Of a stretch of DNA of 64,000 nucleotides, positions 34,433-44,022 are shown piece after piece. The position numbers were made by a program, and so were the translations under genes. The stretch's first letter is position 1, and every line of letters begins with the position of its first letter. A model generated the notes under the pieces. That model ran no database searches. It saw nothing but the letters and a program-made list of their open reading frames with translations, and was not told where the DNA came from. Source of the stretch: Piezodorus guildinii (lineage: Eukaryota; Arthropoda; Insecta; Hemiptera; Pentatomidae); assembly GCA_023052935.1 (NCBI GenBank), contig CM041294.1, positions 22,158,635-22,222,634 on the forward strand, written 5' to 3'.

Positions 34433-34970
34433 TCAAAATCTTTTTAATTTCATCAACGGGTGTATTGTGGTGTAGACCTTAACTACTATTCTTGTATTTT
34501 TGTCATCAGGGTGCTGATATGTATAAAATCCAGCTCTGCTGTTTTTAAGACAACTAACAAGTATTCTGTAGTCATATGGAGATTGAGGACAAACAGTTAC
34601 TCCTTTATAGGTCGTTTTTAGTAAAAAAAGAATTAGGGCTAGTGTTAGTTTGAATATAAGCGACCAAAGCCGCATAGGAGGTGATTTGGAGTTAGCTGAT
34701 AATGGATTACAGTGCAACGTTTGCTGTTCATTAACACTAGTGAGAACTGCAAAACTATTACTAGTGGGTACGTCTGGTTCCGTTTTCTGTTGTTTCCGAG
34801 GATCCCTGTCTGTTACGCTGTTTTGTTTTCTTCCTGTCACAAGTTTCCAGGCACTGGAATTGTCCGTAACATTTTATTCCAAACGATTAGCTTCGTCCAA
34901 GTTGGCGGCTAATTCCGCCTCGCTTAAACTTTTCACTTTCAACTTCGGTCTCAATCTTTGATTTCGGTTG
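34433..34970 (-). pseudogene. LINE ORF1 (gag-like) fragment, Jockey-clade type
   Basis: The minus-strand frame 34433-34840 (135 aa) begins MTGRKQNSVTDRDPRKQQ and ends with FYTYQHPDDKNTRIVVKVYT. The FhTY....k...vVlkg pattern is the start of the PRE_C2HC region in Jockey-type ORF1 (compare FHTYTPKHEIKPKVVLKG in the ORF1 at 42117). It stops before the zinc knuckles. Residue text upstream of the ATG (to ~34970) also looks coding (TEVESEKFK-like), which suggests that the true start lies further right. Non-functional. Confidence 0.6.
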
Positions 34971-34974
34971 GTTA

Positions 34975-35950
34975 CTTAATCAAAAATAACTCTGAAATCT
35001 ATTGATTTTTAAGTAAATATAAGTTATAATGAAAAATTTAACCTTTAAACTCGGTAAGCACCATGATTTCGTAAAGTTTTTAATTAATTTTATTAACCGA
35101 CTTAGTGATAGTCGTGTCTTTTACCCACTAGATTTTAATGTGTACAAATGTTATTTATATGTCTGCTTACATAAGTAAATATTTGAAACACCTAGTAGAA
35201 GTAACAAAAAAAAAGATTTTGTGTTAATTGAAAAAAAATCTTAATTAAATAATTAACCTTAAAAAGGATGAATATAAATTAGACTCAATGTTTTATTATT
35301 TTCAATTGTAACCCTGCTCTAAGTTGTTATAATCCTAAGATATTCAGAGTCATATCTACTCTAACAGTTTCATCTTAGAAGAAAACTTTGCCACAAAAAG
35401 GAAATTTCCCTATGAAAAAAAATGAGAGGAGAGATAACAGCCTGAGGCTTGCAATCTTATCAGCAAACAAAAGAAGAAGAAAGTACCATGGCCTCTATTT
35501 ATCTCTGAATATTTCTTGATGACTTTTTCTCATGAGCTTAAACATTATAACTTTAATTAGATCATAAATTATCTACTATTTATGACTTTCGGCAGGTTGA
35601 AGTAAAAACTTCTTTATTAGGCGCGTTATGCGATTTTTGGCAGGGGTAAAAGCTTCGATTTCCCAACCATGGCGACGTTATTAGCATGATTTAGACTGGC
35701 GCAAGCGCAGCGGTCTGTTAATTTTTGAAAACCGTATTTTTATAAATATCTCAATTTTTCAGTAAATTATAAAAAAGACACAAAGGGGAAGATCACCTCC
35801 TTTGAATCAAAAATAGTTGTATTTGCGAATTTCGATTCAAAGGAGAAACATAAAATTACGTTAAGCGATATAAGGGAAAAGAATAAACATTATACAATAT
35901 TCTGAGAAGAGAAGAGAAAATTAAGCGTCTTTAAGAAACAAAGGAAGATA
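34975..35950. other. No gene recognised; contains a perfect 12-bp inverted repeat
   Basis: AT-rich with a GC-richer patch at 35610-35715. The inverted repeat CTCCTTTGAATC...GATTCAAAGGAG (35797-35808 and 35834-35845, 25-nt loop) is listed separately. Confidence 0.35.
35797..35845. repeat. Hairpin, 12-bp perfect stem
   Basis: CTCCTTTGAATC at 35797-35808 and its exact complement GATTCAAAGGAG at 35834-35845, with a 25-nt AT-rich loop. Function unknown. Confidence 0.75.
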
Positions 35951-35974
35951 AGGAAGAAGTGTAAAAAAGAAGTA

Positions 35975-36270
35975 TTTAAGTTGATTAACGTCATCAGACC
36001 CATCTGGACATATGGAATCGAGCTTTGGGGCTTTACTAAGCCATCTAATTCCTCCCGCATACAATCATTATAATCCAAAATCCTTCGTAAAATCCTACAA
36101 GTCCCTTATTTCGTTCCAAACAAAATCAACCATACTAGCTTAAATAACACATTTGCCACAGACCTATCCCAAAATAGATATTCTTGCTTTAATTACCAAC
36201 AGCCTTAACCTATCATTCTTACATATTCATGAAAGCCCTCCGATGCTATTGAAAAAAGTATGGTCTCGGG
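35975..36270 (+). pseudogene. LINE fragment, Jockey-like family A
   Basis: Plus-strand INVIRPIWTYGIELWGFTKP, then SNSSRIQS, a stop, and SKILRKILQVPYFVP. This is the segment 120-200 residues before the ORF2 C terminus. A second family A copy follows at 36370. Confidence 0.65.
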
Positions 36271-36369
36271 ACCTACATTGAAATACAACTGTTTATTCAC
36301 AAGACGTTTTCTATTCCATTATTATAATTTAGCGCTTTACTTATCGTGCTGATAATAAGTACAGTTTCA

Positions 36370-36965
36370 AATAAAAATGAGAACTCCACCTTGACAAACG
36401 CCTTACCTTCTGGGAACCCTCATGCAAGACTGAAACGACAAGAAACTGCTCGACGTTTTTAGCTACTCCAACAATTACTAGACAAACGTTCTAATCTTCC
36501 CCTTAACTACAAAAGGCTCATCTACATGACTATCATACGGCCTATATGGACTTACGGAGTAGAGCTTTGGGACTCTACTATCCCATCAAATTCTTCCCGT
36601 ATCCAATCCCTACAATCAAAAATCCTCAATGCTTCTTACTTTGTAACTTATAAACTGATCCATAAAGACCTTAATATTCCGAATGTCGCTGAATTGGCCC
36701 AAACCAGATATCATTCCTTTCATGACAAACTCCAATAACACTCTAATCACCTAGTTTCAATCCTTTCTTCCACTTTGATTCCTGATAATCCTCCGTGGCG
36801 TCTGAAAAGAAGGTGTCCTCGAGACCTTCTAGTTTAGAATATTTTTTGAGTGCTGCCGCTGGGTAGTTTCTCTGCATATCTTGTTTATGCCTTTTTTCTT
36901 TTAGTCTATTTACTAGATGTGTTGTACGATACAGTTCTAGCTATCAATAAATAATTTTAAAAAAT
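36370..36965 (+). pseudogene. LINE 3' end, Jockey-like family A
   Basis: Read across frames: a YLDKR/LTF-like block, then TRQTF, TIIRPIWTYGVELWDSTI (open at 36526-36738), SLQSKILN, DLNIPNVAELAQTRYHSF, then PPWRLKRRCPRDLL after another shift, and a ~140-bp UTR ending AATAAATAA with a short (TA)n. The matching minus-strand copies at 7083 and 48830 support family A. Confidence 0.75.
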
Positions 36966-36969
36966 AAAT

Positions 36970-38040
36970 AAATAAATATATATATATATTATATATATAT
37001 ATATCTTAAAAATTGCTTTGGCTATTCATATAAAAAATATTTTATAAAAATATTAATTAAATTACAACATGATTTTAAAATATACAATTTACCTTGAAGA
37101 CATAAATAAATCTACCATCCGGAGATTTTCCATGGGAGTTGAAGTTATATTCCGAAAGGCGGTAGGGCCTTAGAGGAAGGGACATAGTATTGGATCCAGC
37201 CGGGCGTTACTTCCAAGCAATAAACCGCTTCACTACTGTCCTATAGCCGATTCACCTCAGGATATCCTTCACGCATGTGATGCAATTTAAATGTTTACGA
37301 CTGTTTTATTTTATTCAACTGCATTTTTTTTTCATATCAAATAGAATATTCACACACATTTTCAATTATTTACATAACCCGAATTGCATAGAATGACATT
37401 TTGTGTCGCATATCCTAATTATAATACATACAAAAGTACGAACTATGCTAAAAAAAAAAAAAAAATTAAAAATATGCCTGAAACAAAAACAAACAGTAAT
37501 AGAGTATTAAAATAAACCTCCCTTAGAATCAGAAGCCATGTTTTTACAACAGTTAGATAAAAAAAAGTTTATGATGATCAAGCAGTTCTTTATTAACGCT
37601 CAGTGCAAAATATAGAAAAAAAAATCACTTTACAGAATTTATTTTAATTATAATAGAGTTATTATTTTATTTTTTCTATCTCTTTTGAGTTAGCTTCCTC
37701 TATCATTTACATTATTTTATATTATTCTCTATCTACTTAATTTATTGATACTTTTTTTTTATTATTTTTGGTTCCGTAACCTAAGTTTTTATTAAACTGT
37801 GGCAAACACGTATTGACCATATAGGATTTGGTGTCAAGTCTTGACGGTCACTTGTAAATAAAAAAAATAAAATAAAATAAAAAATAAACTTTATTATCTA
37901 AGACAACTATTTACATTTATGATGTTCTAGTCAATCTCTAATCTATGTTATTATTATCATCATTATTAATTGTTTATTCAAGAAAAGTATACAATCTGCC
38001 TCAATCAAGAGCAAAAAGTATTTACTATATTACCTATAGA
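36970..38040. other. AT-rich, nothing recognised
   Basis: The less AT-rich patch at 37100-37260 is not matched elsewhere in the window. No coding signal. Confidence 0.35.
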
Positions 38041-38044
38041 AGGA

Positions 38045-38300
38045 TGGCTAGTATAACAACCTTCTATGCCAAAGATCACGAGTTCACACCAGCAGGTGGT
38101 CCTAGGATTTTTTAATAGGAGTAAAAAAATCCTTAGTTATGCCGTCCTTCGGAGGTTGCCCCGAGCCTGAGTGATGTCAGGTACTCCTTAAAGAACCCTA
38201 TCCTAATTAAACCTGGATAGACAAAATTTATGACTTCCACTGTAGCATCATCCGATTAGCCACAATAGCATAAAGCTATGTTAAATAAACAAAAACAGCA
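38045..38300 (+). mobile_element. tRNA-derived SINE, family S2
   Basis: The head has CTTCTATGCCAAAGATCACG and a mutated B box AGTTCACACC. The body GGTCCTAGGATTTTTTAATA, CTTAGTTATGCCGTCCTTCG and GATGTCAGGTACTCC is present, with a GTTAAATAAACAAA tail. A ~20-bp deletion lies after CCTTCGGAGG. Confidence 0.8.
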
Positions 38301-39815
38301 TTCAGTCTGTGGGATTCGATATACACTATATGTACAAATAAAATAAAATCAAACCAAACGGAGGAATATAAAATAAAACATAAGTATGATTTAAAATAAA
38401 ATATAGAAAAAAATGTCTAAGTTAAAATTGCTAAAATAAAATAAATAAATCTTTTACACATCCATACCCTATATACAATAAACTTTGAAATTTGTGTAAT
38501 CATAAAGTTAATATGAAGTATATTATCCATCAAAATATACTAACAAATATTTCACCCAGAGGAAATATTTTCTTTCATTTTTTTGCTCTCTAATTTTGCA
38601 TTAAATTTATTCATGCTTTATGTCACACATACACTTTGTATTTATGTGTATCTCTACAACCCATGAAGAGTTCAATACATAGATGTATTTATGATGTTTC
38701 TATATAACGGCTGTGCAAGGAGTTGATTAGGCTAGATCAGCAGTCAGTTTTCCACAATTTTTCGGGTACCTACTTTATCCAAGCTAGGTGAGCCCCAGAG
38801 TCTTGCTATCTTAATTTCGTCCCATAGCTGAAGCAACATATTAGATAATTTTCCTGCTATCACAACTAACAATAAGATGATTACTTAAACAAAAAAAAAA
38901 AAAGAAAAAGAACATTATAGGTGCTGCAAAGAAAATAAAAACAAAAAAACTTTAAAGGCATCTGAGATGTGCATAGATCTTTCCAAAAATTTTAAGGCAT
39001 GTGTTTTATTAATCATAAATACTATTTATGTAATATAAATATTTTTTTGTTTCGTTTGACTTCTTCTTTTTTTTCCTAAACTTAACATATATAAATTCAG
39101 GAAGAAACTTGTGAGACATCGTTATCGACATTGTTAGTCAAGAGATCTTCAAACTTTTATTTAACTCGGATACGTAAAAAATCCTTAGCTGCATTACTTT
39201 TCTTGTTATATATTTTATATGTGTGGGGGTATAAAATTATAAAAGTTATTAACATATTATTCCTGGTTATGGATCAGAATTAATAATATGATACGTTTGA
39301 ACTTCAGCTCTAAGAAATTACTTAATTTGTGTATTCGATTCTACGTCTTTTGAGCTTTATAATAATAATAATGCAGATAATTCTCGTTTTTATTTTTGTT
39401 TTGTTTCATAAAAAATTAGTTTGTTGATAATTGATGCCTAATACACCTCGACAGTTTTGGATGAAATGTGACGAAGCTTACTGTTTGTGTAAATCAGAGA
39501 TTGGGAATCCGTAGCGACTTGGTGGAGCCATTAACCACTAACTTGTCCAGTTGGGACGTGGTCTGGGTTCCCAGCTCGGGTCGGTCAATGGCTCATTCCG
39601 TATTTCGCTATTCTGTTTACCTAACTTCTGAGGTTTGCTTTAGGAATAAATTTTCATTACTAATATTAACTCGTAGTAAATAGTGTACCGAACAGCTACC
39701 ACAATGGTCGCTGTAATGGCTTAATGTTTACTTGAACGTATTTTATTAAATTAGCGGATAATTAGCTTCTGGCAATTACTCTTATTTATTTCACTTGTTG
39801 ATTAGTCGCATTAGA
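38301..39815. other. No gene recognised
   Basis: Mostly AT-rich. GC-richer patches at 38700-38830 and 39430-39690 are not matched elsewhere here, and the 71-codon frame at 39468-39683 has no recognisable motif. Confidence 0.35.
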
Positions 39816-39819
39816 AATG

Positions 39820-41115
39820 TAGAAATAGAAAATAATTTTTATTCTGGGACTAGGTTCCCTAAGAATAACAGAATTGTACAGTTGAGGTATACATGTCTGG
39901 CAAACAGATAGAAGCAACATAATTAATTACTATTCACACACACAATATATATACAATGATAAAATAAAATAAAAACAATTCTTAGAAAATATTGTGTTCA
40001 ACAGAATTAAAAAATAAAATTATAGATAATTTTGAAATATAGACAATAAACAAGTTCTTATTTCAAAGTGTGATTTCATGGATATAAATATCACAGTTTT
40101 TAAGTGTCTTTTTGGGATAGTAAAAGGTATTGGAAAAGTTGGGATTTGAATGAGGAAAGAGAGACAGCATGGCGGATATGAGTAGGTAGAGAATTCCAGA
40201 AAGTAGAGGAGCGGACAAGGAAGGAACGATCAAACACTTTAGTCCTATGATCGGACTGGCGGGATCTTGTTTCAAGTAAGTGGACTGAAGATTTAAATTT
40301 TAGGAGACTGTGAATGTATGGAGGGTGTTGGGAGTTAATGATTTGGTAAAGGTATGATCCTAGGAAATATTGTCTGCGGATTGGGGAAGGAGCCACTTTA
40401 ACTCGCCTTAAAAATGGGTCACATAAAACCTCTTCGGAGTGCTGAGGACGAATCTCAAAAATATGCTCATAATTCGTTTTAGCCTGTCCTTAAGCACCCT
40501 CGGGAGGCCACCATATACTAAACAGCAATAGTCAAAGTGGGGGGAAATTTGGGCGGATACAAGGAGATTACGGGTGGATAGTAGGAGAAGATGGTGGGAG
40601 CGTTGGAAAAATTTAAGAGTGCCTATTAGTTCTTCGGGAAATTTGGGCAATATGGGGTTTCCAGGAAAGGGTTTGGTCAATGGTAATACCCAGGTTTTTG
40701 AAAGAGGATGTGGAGGTGATAGGATGATCATTTAGGGTGAGATTTGGAAATGCGGTGAGAATGTGAGATGGATCTGAGGAGAGAATTGGAACCAATTAGA
40801 GTGGCCTGGGTTTTCATAGGGTTTAGCATTAGTTTATTCAGGGTTGCCCAGGCACAGATTCTATCAAGGTCTTCTTGAATATTGGCAAATTGGCAAGTGA
40901 CTCGGAGGGAGAGAAGAATAAATAGATCTGTAAATCGTCAGCGTATAGGTGGTGGGAACAATGATGGATAGAGTTGGGAAGGTATATCAATTAAAAAGAA
41001 GAGGAGAAATGCTTGAGCCCTGGGTCACACGTGCCGAGAGGGCTCGAAAGGAAGATAGAGGATGATTAGAAATAGTGGCAGCTTGAGTTCTGTCAGAAAG
41101 AAATGATTGAAACCA
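39820..41115 (-). pseudogene. LINE 3' portion with RT active site, CR1/L2-like family B
   Basis: This is the longest family B copy. On the minus strand, from 41115 leftward: FLSDRT-like block, YADDLQIYL (active site, about 40925-40955), NIQEDLDRICAWATLNKLML (W....L.LN block), NLTLNDHPITSTSSFKNLGI, DQTLSWKPHIAQIS, PHFDYCCLVYGGLP, then PIRRQYFLGSYLYQ and FDRSFLVRSSTFWNSLPTHI with FKSQLFQYLL. The 3' UTR ends near 39826 with the family terminus. Several frameshifts (near 40400, 40610 and 40790) kill it. Confidence 0.8.
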
Positions 41116-41149
41116 TAATGTAAACCATAAACCATGTATTCATTTATTT

Positions 41150-41434
41150 TTTTGTTTATTTATTTAACGCTCCATTTATGCTGCTGCTATGGCTTACCGG
41201 ATGATGCTACAGTGGGAGTGATAAATTTTGCCTATTCAGTTTTAATTAGGATAGGGTTCTTTAACGAGTATATGACATCGCACAGGTTCGGGACCACCTT
41301 TGAACGTTCCCTCCGAATGACGGCATAACTAAGGATTTTTTACTCCCATTAAAAAATCCTAGGGCCACCTGCGGGTTCGCAGCCGGAATCTATGGCATAG
41401 GCTGTTATGCTAGCCACTATGCTACAGGTAACCT
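41150..41434 (-). mobile_element. tRNA-derived SINE, family S2
   Basis: The minus-strand copy has its TAAATAAACAAA tail at 41150 and the head near 41380-41434. The B box is degraded (GCTGCGAACCC). It abuts the family B LINE. Confidence 0.8.
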
Positions 41435-41916
41435 CTCATTTATGTATTATTATGTTGTTGTTTTTTTTTTTATTTTTTTTTCAACTTTTGGTTGAGTCTA
41501 TTATATTTGATATAACATAGACGTTATAGATTATCCTTCAGAGTGAAACTCCACGTATACACTTCTTTATAAAAACCTATAATTAAAACCCATAAAACTT
41601 AATTAGCTATATTCACGGAGATGCTAGAAGAGACACGATCAAAAAATAAAAATCTTTCGAGCTTAATTTTTATTACAGGATACGAAAGCGGTTTTAAGAG
41701 GGGTCCGGAAAAACGAAAAAGTTTCAGAGTAGGGAGCAAGTAATAGGAGTTTGTTCTAGTGATACAGCCAAGGATAGTGAGGGAGGAATGATGAGAAGGT
41801 GTTAAGGCAGCGCTACACGGTGAGAATTCAAATAGGTGAGGTGAAATTCGTGATATTTGGTGAGAGTGTATTATCATGCACTCACATACTTTCATCATAT
41901 AAATATAAATAATAAC

Positions 41917-41951
41917 ACAGTCTCTCTGTAGCATCCGGCTAGTACAGACGT
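41917..41951 (+). promoter_or_regulatory. Internal Pol II promoter of the LINE: Inr plus DPE
   Basis: ACAGTC at 41917-41922 matches the arthropod initiator TCA(+1)GTY at 5 of 6 positions, with A+1 at 41919. AGACGT at 41946-41951 falls exactly at +28 to +33 and fits the downstream promoter element RGWYVT at all six positions. This start lies within 4 nt of the inferred 5' end of the element, as expected for a LINE that transcribes itself from its first base. No TATA box is needed for this class. Confidence 0.75.
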
Positions 41952-42116
41952 TTATCTAGTGCGCTCTATACTAATTATTGTATTCATTCGTTCTCTAAAA
42001 AACTTTTACCGTATAAACTGTTTTTAATTAGTTCTTCATAACGTACTTAGTGAAAGACTATCGTATCTGAATTTGACCGTAAACAAAAGAATGCCCCCTG
42101 CGGGAAAACCACAACC

Positions 42117-43274
42117 ATGAACGTCGCTATTCCTAGCACATCAAAAATAGAGGATAATCAACCGAAAAGAAAAAGAGGTGAGTACCAATATAATGTACCA
42201 ACTCAAAATTATTTTGATATTTTTTCTGATGAAGAGGAAGAAATTGAAGTCGAAACTAACCAACCGACCCACCTTAAATTTCCACCAGTTGTGGTGAATA
42301 CAACCTATTCAAATCCAAAAAATATATTATCTCACCTAAAAACAAAAATAAAAGATATTAACATGAAATACGGAGGTAACAAAACCATATTTTATGTCTA
42401 TAATACCGAAGATTTTACCACCATAAAAAATGAATTGAAATCGCTTAACCAAGGATTTCATACTTATACCCCGAAACATGAAATAAAACCTAAAGTCGTT
42501 CTCAAAGGGATGCCCCCTGAATACCCCATAGAAGATATTTCATCAGATCTTAAAGAGCAAGGATTAGAAATTCATAAAATATTCCAAATGATAAAAAAAT
42601 CAGATGGAACAGAAACAAAATTACCTTTATCCATAGTTATATTAGAAAACAAAAACCAGCTGACAAAATTAAATAATATAAGATATTGTAACAATGTACA
42701 TATAAAATGGGAGAAATACAATAGCAAGAAAACATTAACACAATGTTATAAATGCCAAGAGTTTAACCATGTGGCTAGAAATTGCTCTAAGCAACCAAAA
42801 TGTCTTAAATGCTCAGAAGAGCATTTATCCAAAGAGTGCCCGAATGTAATGACAGACGGATTTAAACCAAAATGTTCCAACTGTCGTGAAGAACACTTCT
42901 CAAATTCTGAAAATTGCCCCGAGCTTCAAAGAAACAAACTGCTACAGCAAAGTAAACAACGGCCCTGGATAAAACCATCAGAACGAATTGTCTATAAAGC
43001 AAAACCTACCGAATTTCCAGCGTTACCTAAAACCAACTCTAAATGGTTTGAAAAAACTTTCACTGATACTAAAACTGATACTTCTAATATTAAGCCTAAT
43101 AATGAGCCTTCTATTATAGAATGCTTTAAAGAAATTAAAAATATATTTAGTTTATTTAATTTAAATAATATAATATCTAAATTTAAATCTATTATGTCTG
43201 AGATAAAAAATACTGACGATAGTATGTCAAAAATTTTTATTATAGTAGAAGGCTTAATATCTTTGTTCGATTAA
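42117..43274 (+). CDS. LINE ORF1 protein (gag-like, zinc knuckles)
   Basis: A 385-aa nucleic-acid-binding ORF1 protein that would package the LINE RNA. The N-terminal ~100 residues are polar and low-complexity with an acidic patch (SDEEEEIEVE, about residues 38-47). Residues ~117-200 hold a PRE_C2HC-type region beginning GFHTYTPKHE and VVLKGMPPEYPIEDI. Three CCHC knuckles start at residue 210: CYKCQEFNHVARNC (CX2CX4HX4C), CLKCSEEHLSKEC (CX2CX3HX4C) and CSNCREEHFSNSENC (CX2CX3HX6C). The C-terminal ~90 residues are Lys/Asn-rich. The frame is uninterrupted. The ATG at 42117 follows a ~200-nt leader with upstream ATG at 42091 context, so the exact start is likely but unproven. Its stop overlaps the next ATG (TAATG). 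Confidence 0.88.
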   Translation: MNVAIPSTSKIEDNQPKRKRGEYQYNVPTQNYFDIFSDEEEEIEVETNQPTHLKFPPVVVNTTYSNPKNILSHLKTKIKDINMKYGGNKTIFYVYNTEDFTTIKNELKSLNQGFHTYTPKHEIKPKVVLKGMPPEYPIEDISSDLKEQGLEIHKIFQMIKKSDGTETKLPLSIVILENKNQLTKLNNIRYCNNVHIKWEKYNSKKTLTQCYKCQEFNHVARNCSKQPKCLKCSEEHLSKECPNVMTDGFKPKCSNCREEHFSNSENCPELQRNKLLQQSKQRPWIKPSERIVYKAKPTEFPALPKTNSKWFEKTFTDTKTDTSNIKPNNEPSIIECFKEIKNIFSLFNLNNIISKFKSIMSEIKNTDDSMSKIFIIVEGLISLFD

Positions 43275-43747
43275 TGGTTCATCGGTACCTGACATCGAAT
43301 AAATTTGACATTATTTATAATATATTGTGTATGTTAAACTATCTAATTTCATGTATTACTCTTATCTCAGTAGTACAATGTTCAATGGTATTACTAATTA
43401 AAAACAAACATGCTCCTATGTACAAAACAATTTTACGAAGTAATATCCACAACACGCTCAGTAAATATTGCTTATATAGTCTAATGCTTAAACATCTATC
43501 TCAAGCCAGGTATTCACAAAAACAAATACAGCTGTACACTCTTATTCGAATTGTTTTAGTTACACTATACAATTCTCAAAACATCATAGTTCACACATTT
43601 CTTTATATTCTTATTTATATTGGTAACTATTTATTTTACGTTAATAGGTACATATGTACACTAAAATATAGCTCGGTCTATATAACTCGCCCATCCTTGC
43701 ATTCTCGTCGTAAAATCAATTATATTAACCAAAAATTATTATATTAG
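43274..43747 (+). CDS. Extra LINE ORF (157 aa), starts on the ORF1 stop
   Basis: The ATG at 43274-43276 shares its A with the ORF1 stop TAA (43272-43274), giving TAATG, the arrangement used for stop-restart translation of ORF2 in some insect LINEs such as SART1. Here the frame does not encode EN or RT. It shows two hydrophobic segments, roughly residues 11-44 (IIYNILCMLNYLISCITLI and on) and 92-130 (IRIVLVTLY...TFLYILIYIGNYLFY), with basic stretches between, so a small membrane protein is possible. It is in the same frame phase as ORF2 but is separated from it by stops. I do not recognise the family. It could also be chance, although 157 stop-free codons in this AT-rich DNA is improbable. Confidence 0.5.
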   Translation: MVHRYLTSNKFDIIYNILCMLNYLISCITLISVVQCSMVLLIKNKHAPMYKTILRSNIHNTLSKYCLYSLMLKHLSQARYSQKQIQLYTLIRIVLVTLYNSQNIIVHTFLYILIYIGNYLFYVNRYICTLKYSSVYITRPSLHSRRKINYINQKLLY

Positions 43748-43815
43748 TTAATAAAAGTTCAAACTGTACTTGTACTCACGATATTTTTACCGGTCTCAAT
43801 TTCGTAAAATCGCTA

Positions 43816-44022
43816 ATGAACTCTTTTACTTTAAATCGAATTCATTATTTTTATAATCCTTATTGTCATTCTTCTCTTAATCCAAACAATAATCAACTTC
43901 ATTTATACTATCAACTCGAGATTAATTATTCTGTATTCGTTTCTCGTTTATCCTCGTTTCCAGAAGTAAACAAAGCTCAGCTTATTTCATTATATTATCT
44001 GACTCCAAATGACATCTTCTGA
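43816..44022 (+). CDS. Small frame overlapping the ORF2 start (doubtful)
   Basis: A 68-codon frame (open from 43729) that ends at 44020-44022, 14 nt after the ORF2 ATG at 44009. No domain; rich in Asn, Tyr, Leu and Ser. It may be a leader that feeds ribosomes to ORF2 or simply an open piece of inter-ORF spacer. No signal besides the overlap supports coding. Confidence 0.2.
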   Translation: MNSFTLNRIHYFYNPYCHSSLNPNNNQLHLYYQLEINYSVFVSRLSSFPEVNKAQLISLYYLTPNDIF

